Shown here: one piece after another, positions 47,349-55,508 of the stretch
Position numbering within the stretch: the stretch's first letter is position 1
How the letters are laid out: every line of letters begins with the position of its first letter
Assembly (NCBI GenBank): GCA_017656385.1
Contig: JACDNX010000006.1
Span: 52,344 to 116,343 of the forward strand
Source of the DNA: Thermodesulfobacterium sp.
Lineage (GTDB): Bacteria > Desulfobacterota > Thermodesulfobacteria > Thermodesulfobacteriales > Thermodesulfobacteriaceae
DNA: 64,000 bases
Reading direction: 5' to 3'
Notes under the pieces: generated by a model
What the model was told of the DNA's origin: nothing
Database searches by the model: none
Seen by the model: the letters and a program-made list of their open reading frames with translations, nothing else
Position numbers and translations under genes: made by a program

Positions 47349-47377
47349 AATTTAAAGTTAATTTAAAGGAATGTCAA
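47349..47377 (-). promoter_or_regulatory. Promoter of the Crp/Fnr regulator gene
   Basis: On the minus strand, TTGACA (47372-47377) is followed after 17 bases by TAAATT (47349-47354). The predicted leader of about 34 nt contains the second parS-like palindrome. Confidence 0.65.
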
Positions 47378-47401
47378 CAAAGTTAAAAAATTTTTAAAAA
47401 T

Positions 47402-47415
47402 TTGATTTAAATCAA
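47402..47415. promoter_or_regulatory. FNR/HcpR-type operator upstream of hcp
   Basis: TTGATTTAAATCAA is a perfect TTGAT-N4-ATCAA palindrome. Its centre lies about 41 bases before a start point near 47450, with AT-rich -10 candidates TTTAAT or TAGATA at 47435-47447. This is the spacing of a class II FNR-activated promoter. The neighbouring Crp/Fnr protein has the recognition residues for this site. Confidence 0.8.
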
Positions 47416-47478
47416 GGAAAAATATTTAGAAGGGTTTAATTTAGATACAAAAAACAGACTAACAAGGAGGTGTAAGTT

Positions 47479-49101
47479 ATGTTTTGTAATCAGTGTGAAC
47501 AAACTGCTAAAGGAGTTGCCTGCACAGTAAAAGGAGTTTGTGGAAAGAGTCCTGAAACAGATGTTTTGCAGGATCTTTTAATCTATACCTGTGCTGGGCT
47601 TGCAGAAGTAGCCTTAGAGGCGGAAAGGAAAGGAATTAAAAAACCCGAAATAGATTTCTTTCTTATGGAAGCTCTGTTTTCAACCCTTACCAATGTAGAT
47701 TTTGATCCTGAAAGAATTAAAGCTTATATTGAGAAAGCTGTAGAATTAAGAGAAATCTTGAAGAAAGAATCCAAAGTTGATATAACCACTCCGTGGGCTG
47801 AATTTGAACCTGCGAGCTCTATGGATGAATTAATCAAACAGGCTGAAGAAAGAGAAATAGAACCTGAAATTTTAAAAGAAGAGGGGGAAGACATAGCAAG
47901 TCTTAAACTTACCATACTTTATGCCTTAAAAGGAATTGCTGCTTATGCCTATCACGCAGAAAAACTTGGAGTAAGAAATGAAGAGGTTTACAGAGGATTT
48001 AAGAAATTACTCGTAAATATTTTTAAAGATAAGGCTTCAGATTTAAAAACATGGGTTGAAAAAGCCCTTGAAACAGGAAGGCTTAACTTTCTTACCATGG
48101 AAGCTCTTGATAAAGCAAATACTTCTGCCTATGGCAATCCTGTCCCTACAAAAGTACCTCTTGGTGCTAAAGCTGGTAAAGCTATTTTAGTTTCAGGGCA
48201 CGACCTTAAGGATCTTTATGAACTTCTTAAACAAACTGAAGGGAAAGATATATATGTTTACACACATGGAGAGATGCTTCCAGCTCATGGTTATCCAGAG
48301 CTTAAAAAATTTTCTCATCTTTACGGGCATTACGGCACAGCTTGGCAGAATCAACAAAAAGAATTTGATGTTTTCCCTGGTCCAATTGTTATGACTACCA
48401 ACTGTCTTATGCCTCCAAGGGACTCATATAAAAATAGAGTTTTTACTCTTGGGCCTGTTGGATATCCAGGAGTAAAACATTTAAAAGATGAAGATTTTAC
48501 TCCGGTTATTGAAATGGCCTTGCAGATGGAAGGATTTAAAGAGGATATACCAGGTAAAGAGATTATGGCAGGTTTTGCCAGAAATGCTGTTTTTTCTGTA
48601 GCAGAAAAAATAATTGAACTGGTTAAATCAGGCAAAATAAAACATTTTTTCCTTGTTGGAGGATGTGACGGTGCAAAGCCTGCCAGAAATTATTATACAG
48701 AATTTGTAGAGAAGGTTCCCCAGGATTGTATAGTTTTAACTCTTGGCTGTGGAAAATTTAGATTCTTTGATAAAGATTTGGGAACTATAGAGGGTATTCC
48801 CAGACTGCTTGATGTGGGACAGTGCAATGATGCTTATTCAGCTATTCAAATTGCTATTGCACTTTCCAAAGCGTTTAATGTAGAAGTAAATGAGCTTCCT
48901 CTATCTTTGATATTATCTTGGTATGAACAAAAAGCTGTAGCAATACTTTTAACTTTGCTTTATCTCGGAATTAAAAACATAAGGCTTGGTCCGAGTATGC
49001 CTGCATTTTTAAGCAAAAATGTAGCTAATTTCATTATGGAAAATTATAATTTGAAACCCATAACTACACCTGAAGAAGATATTAAAGCAATCCTTGGTTA
49101 A
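47479..49101 (+). CDS. hcp: Hybrid-cluster protein (hydroxylamine reductase / NO-stress protein)
   Basis: The 540-residue protein has N-terminal cluster ligands C3, C6, C15 and C21 in the CNQCEQT segment. Hybrid-cluster ligands lie in the CDGAKPARNYY, LGCGKFRFF and GQCNDAYSAI regions. The short spacing between the second and third cysteine matches the class I proteins of strict anaerobes. Hcp reduces hydroxylamine in vitro and is linked to NO detoxification and protein S-nitrosylation in vivo. A strong ribosome site (AAGGAGGTG) is present. It heads an operon with two iron-sulfur genes and is probably controlled by the divergent Crp/Fnr protein. Confidence 0.97.
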   Translation: MFCNQCEQTAKGVACTVKGVCGKSPETDVLQDLLIYTCAGLAEVALEAERKGIKKPEIDFFLMEALFSTLTNVDFDPERIKAYIEKAVELREILKKESKVDITTPWAEFEPASSMDELIKQAEEREIEPEILKEEGEDIASLKLTILYALKGIAAYAYHAEKLGVRNEEVYRGFKKLLVNIFKDKASDLKTWVEKALETGRLNFLTMEALDKANTSAYGNPVPTKVPLGAKAGKAILVSGHDLKDLYELLKQTEGKDIYVYTHGEMLPAHGYPELKKFSHLYGHYGTAWQNQQKEFDVFPGPIVMTTNCLMPPRDSYKNRVFTLGPVGYPGVKHLKDEDFTPVIEMALQMEGFKEDIPGKEIMAGFARNAVFSVAEKIIELVKSGKIKHFFLVGGCDGAKPARNYYTEFVEKVPQDCIVLTLGCGKFRFFDKDLGTIEGIPRLLDVGQCNDAYSAIQIAIALSKAFNVEVNELPLSLILSWYEQKAVAILLTLLYLGIKNIRLGPSMPAFLSKNVANFIMENYNLKPITTPEEDIKAILG

Positions 49102-49120
49102 GTATAGAATGACAGAAATT

Positions 49121-49226
49121 ATGAGATATCCTTGCCAGGACTTAAGATTTTGGATGTGCTAAGCACTGTAAATACGCAGAGACATGTGCAAAAGAAAGAA
49201 TTAATAAAATTGAAGAAGAAAAATAG
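49121..49226 (+). pseudogene. Frameshifted 35-residue Cys-rich mini-gene (PCQDLRFW…CKYAE)
   Basis: Reading from ATG 49121 gives MRYPCQDLRFWMC, then TAA. Two bases out of phase the sequence continues CAKHCKYAETCAKERINKIEEEK to TAG at 49224-49226. Adding back two bases in the TGTG run near 49153 restores one 35-residue frame. The CxxD-R…CxxxCKYAE pattern matches the pseudogene at 34376-34625. It lies inside the hcp operon between hcp and the ferredoxin gene. Confidence 0.55.
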
Positions 49227-49238
49227 GGAGGAAAAGTT

Positions 49239-49868
49239 ATGGCAAAGGTATTAAGAAAAATAGTTGAGATTGATGAAGAGCTCTGTAATGGATGTGGAAA
49301 ATGTGTTCTTGCCTGTCAGGAGGGGGCTATTGCTATTATTGACGGGAAGGCAAAGCTTGTAGGTGAAATCTACTGTGATGGACTTGGAGCCTGCATTGGA
49401 GAATGTCCTACTGGGGCTTTGAAAATTGTGGAAAGAGAGGCTGAAGAATTTAAAAGCACCTCTAAATCCATATCCACTGCAAAACTCACTTCAGCTCTTA
49501 CACATTGGCCTGTCCAAATAAGACTGGTTCCCGCTTCAGCACCATTTTTAAAAAATGCAAAACTTCTTATTTGTGCAGACTGTGTTCCTGTAGCTTATCC
49601 TGGTCTTCACACAGAGCTTTTGCCTGATAGAAAAATTATGATAGGATGTCCTAAATTTGATCCAGCAGACCTTTATATTGAAAAATTTTCTCAAATTTTT
49701 AAAGATGTACCTCTTAAAAGTATAGAAATAGCTATTATGGAAGTTCCCTGTTGTAGAGGATTTGTTTATATCTTAAATGAAGCAAGAAAAATTGCTGAAA
49801 AGGAAATATCTTTTAAAATTTATACCTTCGGAGTAAAGGGAGAGATACTTAAAGAGGAAGAGGTTTAA
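49239..49868 (+). CDS. Ferredoxin-domain protein of the hcp operon
   Basis: The 209-residue protein has two N-terminal 4Fe-4S motifs (CNGCGKCVLAC, and CDGLGACIGECP with the wider first spacing). A C-terminal domain follows with several cysteines (CADCVPVAY, GCPKFDP, VPCCRGF). Such proteins commonly accompany hcp in anaerobes and are thought to pass electrons to it. The ribosome site GGAGG lies 10 bases before the ATG. It is 4 bases ahead of the siroheme-type gene. Confidence 0.87.
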   Translation: MAKVLRKIVEIDEELCNGCGKCVLACQEGAIAIIDGKAKLVGEIYCDGLGACIGECPTGALKIVEREAEEFKSTSKSISTAKLTSALTHWPVQIRLVPASAPFLKNAKLLICADCVPVAYPGLHTELLPDRKIMIGCPKFDPADLYIEKFSQIFKDVPLKSIEIAIMEVPCCRGFVYILNEARKIAEKEISFKIYTFGVKGEILKEEEV

Positions 49869-49872
49869 GTTT

Positions 49873-50667
49873 ATGGAATGGGAAAGAGAAGCTGAAGAAT
49901 ATCTTAAAAAGATTCCATTTTTTATAAGAGGCAAAGTAAAAAGGGAAGTGGAAAAATATCTTTCAGAAAAGGGATACAAAAAAGTTAGTCTTGAAGCTTT
50001 GCTTGATGCTAAAAAGGCACTTCTTGAAAAAATGTCTCAGGCAGAAAATGGTTATGAAGTTAGCGGATGCTTTGGTTTAAATTCCTGTTCTAATGCTTTG
50101 ACGAATTCTGAAAAACTTTTAAAAAATTTAGAAAAAATCCTTGAAGAGGAAAAAATTACAGAATTTTTAAAGAAAAAAGTCAAAGGGCAACTTAAAGCAC
50201 ATCATAAGTTCAAGATTGGACTTTCTGAATGTCCAAATGCTTGTTCTCAAATTTATATTTGTGATTTTGCTTTACACGGTTTTGTTAAGCCTGAGGTGAA
50301 TATTAAGAAATGCTCTTTTTGTGGTTCCTGTGTTGAAGTGTGTGAAGAAGAGGCTATAAAGCTTACTGAGTGTGGAGTTGTAATTGATGAAAAAAAGTGC
50401 GTGGGTTGTGGTCAATGTTTAAAGATATGTCCTGAAGGAGCTATTACTGAAAAATTTAAAGGTTATAAAGTTTATTTGGGAGGAAAACTCGGAAGACATC
50501 CTCGGTTAGCAACCTTTTTAACTTATGCTGAAAACGAAAAAGAAGTTGAAAAAATTTTTAAAAAAGTTTTAGCTTTATACAAAGAATACAATATAAAAGG
50601 AGAACGATTAGGAGCAATTATTGAGAGAATAGGGTTTGATAAAGTGAAAAAATTAGTTATTTCTTAA
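49873..50667 (+). CDS. Compact siroheme/4Fe-4S protein with PCP_red domain and ferredoxin
   Basis: The 264-residue protein has three modules. Residues 3-50 form a PCP_red-like helical domain (KKIPFFIRGKVKREVEKYL). Residues about 60-135 hold the siroheme–[4Fe-4S] motif of sulfite/nitrite reductases in reduced form: C66-x5-C72 and C120-x3-C124 (SECPNACSQ). Residues 147-186 form a two-cluster ferredoxin (C147, C150, C153, C157; C176, C179, C182, C186). A C-terminal helix region follows. It is about half the usual length of a sulfite reductase subunit and lacks the N-terminal half-repeat. Placed last in the hcp operon, it may reduce or sense nitrite, NO or sulfite; this is inference. Confidence 0.82.
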   Translation: MEWEREAEEYLKKIPFFIRGKVKREVEKYLSEKGYKKVSLEALLDAKKALLEKMSQAENGYEVSGCFGLNSCSNALTNSEKLLKNLEKILEEEKITEFLKKKVKGQLKAHHKFKIGLSECPNACSQIYICDFALHGFVKPEVNIKKCSFCGSCVEVCEEEAIKLTECGVVIDEKKCVGCGQCLKICPEGAITEKFKGYKVYLGGKLGRHPRLATFLTYAENEKEVEKIFKKVLALYKEYNIKGERLGAIIERIGFDKVKKLVIS

Positions 50668-50676
50668 ATTCGATTT

Positions 50677-52650
50677 TTATAAATTTTTGATTTCTTTTTG
50701 ATCTCTTATATAAGCATAACCTATTATTTCTTCCTTGTAGCGCAAAGGCTTCAATTGTTCTTTTTTTAAGGCAAGTTCTTTTATTTTTTCTTTAGCCAGC
50801 CCTTTTACTTTTATCGGTTTTAAATCTGTATCAAAAACACACACTTGATCATAGAAGTTTTGTAACAGTTCAAAATAGTTGTTAAGGATGGAATAATAAT
50901 ATTTGCACAACTTAAGGTCTTTAATAATTTCTTCTATGTGATTTTTTTCAACATCACTAAATCTTATGTCAAAATTGAGGCTAAGTTTCAATTTAGTTTC
51001 TACTTTTTTTAGAATATAAATTATTTTTTCTTCTGGCAATGATTTTTTAAGTACTATGATAAATTCATCCTCTCCTATTTTATAAATACTGCTTGGTGGA
51101 AAAGATTCACATAACAATTTAAAAAGAAGGTTTAAGGTTTTTTCCTTTTTTTTGAAATCTTTAATATTTAAAGATTTCAAATCTTTAATATTAACGAATA
51201 TGAATTGATATATTCCTTTAGCCTTTTTTAATTCGTAGATAAGAGCTTTTATGTTTTTAGCTCCGGTAAGGAAATCTTGATAATAATACCTTTTTCTGGC
51301 CTTTTCTATTGTTTGGGGAATGAAAGACGGAGTTGTTGGCTGGTAAATAGGGCAATCTCTTAATGAAGGAAGACATATTTTTACTATTTCTGGATCAAAT
51401 TGTGTTCCTGCACATCTTTCCAATTCTAAGAGAGCTTCTTCCTTTGTTTTTGCTTTTTTATATACTCTTTTAGATAGCATAGCATCATAGGCGTCAGCAA
51501 TAGTAATAATTCTAGAAAGAAAAGGAATCTTATCTCCTTTAAGACCGTCGGGATAACCTGTTCCATCCCACCTTTCATGATGGTATCGGATGATCGGAGC
51601 TAATTCTTTTAAATCTGGTATTTTGCTAATAATTTCAGCCCCAATAATTGTATGTAACTTAAGGATGTTAAATTCCATTGGGGAAAGTTTTCCCGGTTTT
51701 AATAAAATATAATCAGGAATACCTACCTTACCTATGTCGTGTAATAAGGCAGCCATATGTAATTTTTGTAGCTCTGTAGATGATAATTTAAGGGTTTTGC
51801 CTATTTCAAGGCTATAAAAGGCCACAGCCTCTGAATGTCCTCTTGTATAAACATCTTTTGCTTCTAAAGAAGAAATAAAAGCTTTAATAAGATCGTTAAA
51901 AACTTTCTTTTTTGTTTCAGCTTCCATCCATTTGAGACTGCTAAAGAGCATGAGAAGCTCATTAAGCATAAAACTAATAGCGGTAACATAAACAGGATGA
52001 GGTTCACCTTTAAACAAAAAACACAAAAATTGCTGAGGCACTTTACGAGCAAACAGATAGTAGTCATAATATTTTTTCCTTAGCCACCCTTTTTTTTGTA
52101 CTTTTAAAGTTAAAAAAGCCGTTTGGGCAAAATAATGCACAGCATCCTCATATTTTTTTTCGGCTGCGTAATGTTCTTCTTTTCCTGCATAAATATAAGA
52201 AATACCAATGAGGTCTATGCCAATAAATTGGTTTATATAATTTCTTAAAAACTTATATATTTCTCTTAATGACTTTTTTTCCTTTATTTTATATTCAAAG
52301 AAAAATGTTTTTTCCTGCCACCTTTCTCTGAAAAAAAGCTGAAGTTTAGCCTCAATAAGTTGGCGTAATATTTCAAGTTCTGTCCTTAAGTGAAACTGTA
52401 AATAGATATCAGTTTTACGCGGGTTGAAGAGGGAGAGGAGACAATTTATATGTGGGTTTTGTTTAGTAGAAATAGTTAGCTGAGGAGTAATTTTAGGTGA
52501 ATTCCCATAGGTGTAAACGATATTTAATATGCCATCTGTAATATGAAGACGGCAGGTATCTGCCTGCGTAAGCATTTGCACTGAAAACACAAAATCTATC
52601 AAAAAGCTATGAAGTTCGGTATCTATAGAAGAAAAATTAGTGATCTGCAT
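50677..52650 (-). CDS. HD-GYP domain protein with degenerate GGDEF domain
   Basis: In the 657-residue product, the central HD-GYP domain (about 270-430) is intact: TRGHSEAVA, LLHDIGKVGIPD and HHERWDGTGYPDGLKG. It should hydrolyse cyclic di-GMP or a related dinucleotide. The C-terminal third is GGDEF-like with IGEDEF in place of GGDEF and DFLTGAKN in place of DPLTGLxN, so synthesis is doubtful. The N-terminal 260 residues are unrecognised. I use ATG 52650; the frame is open to a TTG at 52662. It overlaps the upstream alcohol dehydrogenase gene by 14 bases. Confidence 0.88.
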   Translation of the reverse strand: MQITNFSSIDTELHSFLIDFVFSVQMLTQADTCRLHITDGILNIVYTYGNSPKITPQLTISTKQNPHINCLLSLFNPRKTDIYLQFHLRTELEILRQLIEAKLQLFFRERWQEKTFFFEYKIKEKKSLREIYKFLRNYINQFIGIDLIGISYIYAGKEEHYAAEKKYEDAVHYFAQTAFLTLKVQKKGWLRKKYYDYYLFARKVPQQFLCFLFKGEPHPVYVTAISFMLNELLMLFSSLKWMEAETKKKVFNDLIKAFISSLEAKDVYTRGHSEAVAFYSLEIGKTLKLSSTELQKLHMAALLHDIGKVGIPDYILLKPGKLSPMEFNILKLHTIIGAEIISKIPDLKELAPIIRYHHERWDGTGYPDGLKGDKIPFLSRIITIADAYDAMLSKRVYKKAKTKEEALLELERCAGTQFDPEIVKICLPSLRDCPIYQPTTPSFIPQTIEKARKRYYYQDFLTGAKNIKALIYELKKAKGIYQFIFVNIKDLKSLNIKDFKKKEKTLNLLFKLLCESFPPSSIYKIGEDEFIIVLKKSLPEEKIIYILKKVETKLKLSLNFDIRFSDVEKNHIEEIIKDLKLCKYYYSILNNYFELLQNFYDQVCVFDTDLKPIKVKGLAKEKIKELALKKEQLKPLRYKEEIIGYAYIRDQKEIKNL

Positions 52651-53644
52651 TATACAAAGCAACTTTGAAAAAGTTGTCTTTATTCATCTCAATTTCTAAA
52701 AGGGTGTTAACCAAATTTTCAAAAGGAATTCTTTGGGTCATTTTTTTTAAAGGTTCTGCTAATGCATGCATACTTTCTCGCAAGGCAGGAATTTCTTTTA
52801 GTGTATACAAAAAAGAAGGCACAATTTCTATCTCACCAGAAAGGTGAGATAGAGGGGTAAAAGAAATTTCAGAAAAATATACCCCTACCAATATAATTGC
52901 TCCTCCTTTTGTTACTTTATTTACCTGTTCGCCAAAAGTATGAGGTATAACCGGATCTTCCCCAGTGCAATCAATAACAACGGTATAATTATGTTCAGGA
53001 ACTTCATTGATGATGGAATAAGTTTTAATACCAAACGAATTAGCAAATTGCCTGCGTCTGTTTCTTATTTCACATAACTCCACTTCCCAACCATGATGTT
53101 TTAAAAGAAGGGCAATTACTAAACCTACCGGTCCTCCTCCAGTTATTAGGGCTCTTTTTCCCCAATATGAATATCTTTCAATAAGGTGAAGAACACGCAA
53201 GGCTACAAGTAAGATCTCACCAAAGTGAACTATTTCTGGTGTATTTACTTCAATTGCATTTTCTGCTTTTACGACTGCATACTCAGCAAATCCTCCATCA
53301 TAACCAATCATGCCATAATAACCGAGCTGATCACATAAACTTTGTCTTTCAGCCTTACAAAATTTGCACTGTCCACAAGAAATAAGTGGAGCTACAGTTA
53401 CTATTTTACCTATTTTTTCTTTAGTTACCCCTGGGCCTACATCTACGATTATTCCTCCAAATTCATGTCCAGGAATAAAAGGTAGTTTGTTAAATAGCTT
53501 AGGCCCTCCCATAAATTCATCCACATCTGTCTGACAAATACCACAAGAGGTAACCTTAATAAGTACCTCTCCTGCTTTTGGTACAGGAATTGGTGCTTCT
53601 TCCAGATGCAGTTTTCTACGGTCATAATACCGCCATGCTTTCAC
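52637..53644 (-). CDS. Zinc-dependent medium-chain alcohol dehydrogenase
   Basis: The 335-residue MDR enzyme has catalytic zinc ligands in SCGICQTD and GHEFGG and structural zinc cysteines in CGQCKFCKAERQSLC. The Rossmann loop is GGGPVGLV. It is related to threonine, butanediol and sorbitol dehydrogenases, and the substrate is open. The frame can extend to a TTG at 53665, but a GGAGG ribosome site sits 5 bases before GTG 53642-53644, which gives the usual MKAWRYY start; I choose that. It precedes the HD-GYP gene in the same operon. Confidence 0.87.
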   Translation of the reverse strand: MKAWRYYDRRKLHLEEAPIPVPKAGEVLIKVTSCGICQTDVDEFMGGPKLFNKLPFIPGHEFGGIIVDVGPGVTKEKIGKIVTVAPLISCGQCKFCKAERQSLCDQLGYYGMIGYDGGFAEYAVVKAENAIEVNTPEIVHFGEILLVALRVLHLIERYSYWGKRALITGGGPVGLVIALLLKHHGWEVELCEIRNRRRQFANSFGIKTYSIINEVPEHNYTVVIDCTGEDPVIPHTFGEQVNKVTKGGAIILVGVYFSEISFTPLSHLSGEIEIVPSFLYTLKEIPALRESMHALAEPLKKMTQRIPFENLVNTLLEIEMNKDNFFKVALYNADH

Positions 53645-54254
53645 TTTTACCTCCGATTTTATCAATCAGTAGGAACTATTATAAAATAGTATACCAAATA
53701 TAGATAATTAATTCTAATTAAAAAACCAAAAATTGCAATTGATTTTTAGAGGTAGTTGTTAAACTTGCATTAGGAATAATAAATTGCATAGGTATATGTT
53801 TAATATTTTTGGTAAAGGAGCATTTTTTTAATTTGACTTATTAAGGATTTTTTCAAAATTAAGTCCACATGAGAAAGTTTTCTGACAAAAGATTGTTTAA
53901 AAATTAAAAAGGAGAAAAATTAAAATAGTTTCTGAATGCGGGATTCATCCATCAACAAGCCAGAAGATTGGTTGATTAATTTTTTTGCCCTTGACTATAA
54001 AGCTTTTGAAAATTTATAACTTCACAGAAAAAACAACTAAAGAAAAAACTTGAAAAAGCTTATAAGGAAGTAGTCAAACTTGAAGTTGAGCTTAAATTTT
54101 TAAAAGGATACTTGAAGAAAAATTAATAACTATAGAAGTAGCAAGATCTAATAGATAGAAAAGTGTGATAAAATAAGTCTAAAAGGGGATAATGTAGCTT
54201 GCTTTATGTTCCGAGATAATATAAAAAGATAATAAAAAAATTTGGAGGTGGAAT
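53645..54254. other. Intergenic region with decayed sequence
   Basis: About 600 bases separate the divergent alcohol dehydrogenase genes. The only protein-like stretch is an interrupted frame at 54010-54126 (…QLKKKLEKAYKEVVKLEVEL…) with no start codon, ended by TAA, which looks like a gene fragment. The first part (53670-53900) is AT-rich and should hold the promoter of the reverse gene, though I see no convincing -35/-10 pair. A GGAGGTGG ribosome site at 54243-54250 belongs to the next gene. Confidence 0.5.
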
Positions 54255-55403
54255 ATGGAAAATTTTGAATTTTATGTACCTACAAGAATAGTTTTTGGCA
54301 AAAAGACAGAAGAAAAAATCGGAGAGATTCTTAAAAAGGATGGAATAAAGAAAGTTTTATTTGTTTACGGAAGAGAATCAATTAAAAAGATTGGACTTTA
54401 TAATAGAGTCGTAAATTCTTTAAAAGAAGCAGGAATTGAATTTGTGGAACATTCAGGAGTTAAGTCAAACCCAGTTTTATCTCATACAAAAGAAGGAATT
54501 AAAAAAGCTAAAGAAAATCAGGTTTCTGCAATTTTGGCTGTGGGTGGTGGTTCGGCAATTGATGAAGGGAAAACTATTGCAGTGGGAGCAAAGACAGAAA
54601 AAGATATCTGGAAATTTTTTAAAAGGGAAGAAGTTATAGAAGATGCACTTCCTATTTATACTATTCTTACACTTGCAGCAACTGGTTCTGAGATGAATGG
54701 ATTTGCTGTAATTACGAATGAAGAAACCAAGGAAAAACTAAATATTAGCTCAATATATATTTTCCCAAGAGTTTCTATTTTAAATCCAGAGCTTACTTAT
54801 ACAGTTAGTTCTCAGTATCAAGCTTATGCTTCAGTAGATGTTATAGCTCACATAATTGAATATTATTTTACCTGTAAAGTGTGTCCTAACTTATCAAACA
54901 GGATTTCAGAAAGTCTTATAAAAACTGTTATGGAAACTACAGAAACAATATTAAAAGATCCCCGTAATTATAATGCCCGTGCTGAGTTTATGTGGGCATC
55001 AACCCTTGCTCTGAATGGTTTAACAAGAACTGGAGTTGGAGGAGGACTTTTCCCCAACCATCTGATAGCTCATGCTTTGGGAGGTATTTACGATCTTCCT
55101 CATGGAGCTTGTCTCTCAATTGTAATCCCAGCTTGGATGCAATGGTATAAAGATGAAAACAAACCCCAATTTGAAAGGTTTGCAAAAGAAATTTTTGGTG
55201 TTTCTTCTGCTGAAGAGGGAATAAAGGCACTTACAGACTGGTTTAAGAAGATAGGTGCCCCTGTTAGCTTAAAAGAGGTAAATATTTCAGAAAATGAAAT
55301 ACCAAATATAGCAGAAAATGGATATAACATTGCTAAAGTTCAGGGTATAGAAAATATTTACTCTAAGGAGGTAATAGAGGAGATATTAAAAAAGGCACTC
55401 TAA
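54255..55403 (+). CDS. Iron-containing alcohol dehydrogenase (BdhA type)
   Basis: The 382-residue group III enzyme has the nucleotide loop AVGGGSAIDEGK and metal ligands Asp and His in SVDVIAHIIEY, then His in FPNHLIAHALGG and DLPHGACLS. The sequence is closest to NADPH-dependent butanol dehydrogenases, which reduce aldehydes. A clear ribosome site (GGAGGTGG) is present. It is monocistronic in its surroundings. Confidence 0.92.
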   Translation: MENFEFYVPTRIVFGKKTEEKIGEILKKDGIKKVLFVYGRESIKKIGLYNRVVNSLKEAGIEFVEHSGVKSNPVLSHTKEGIKKAKENQVSAILAVGGGSAIDEGKTIAVGAKTEKDIWKFFKREEVIEDALPIYTILTLAATGSEMNGFAVITNEETKEKLNISSIYIFPRVSILNPELTYTVSSQYQAYASVDVIAHIIEYYFTCKVCPNLSNRISESLIKTVMETTETILKDPRNYNARAEFMWASTLALNGLTRTGVGGGLFPNHLIAHALGGIYDLPHGACLSIVIPAWMQWYKDENKPQFERFAKEIFGVSSAEEGIKALTDWFKKIGAPVSLKEVNISENEIPNIAENGYNIAKVQGIENIYSKEVIEEILKKAL

Positions 55404-55508
55404 ATTAAATTTAGGGAAAACTTTTTTCTTTAAGTTGAAAGCTTTATTTCAGAAATTTTTAAAAAGGGATTTTAATTTAATTAAAAAGGGCTTAAGATAA
55501 AAATAATT

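Noticed and set aside
53939..53985. ATCAAC…GTTGAT stem followed by a T run as a terminator
   Set aside because: The stem is only 6 bp, AT-rich, with a 14-base loop, and no intact gene ends upstream of it.
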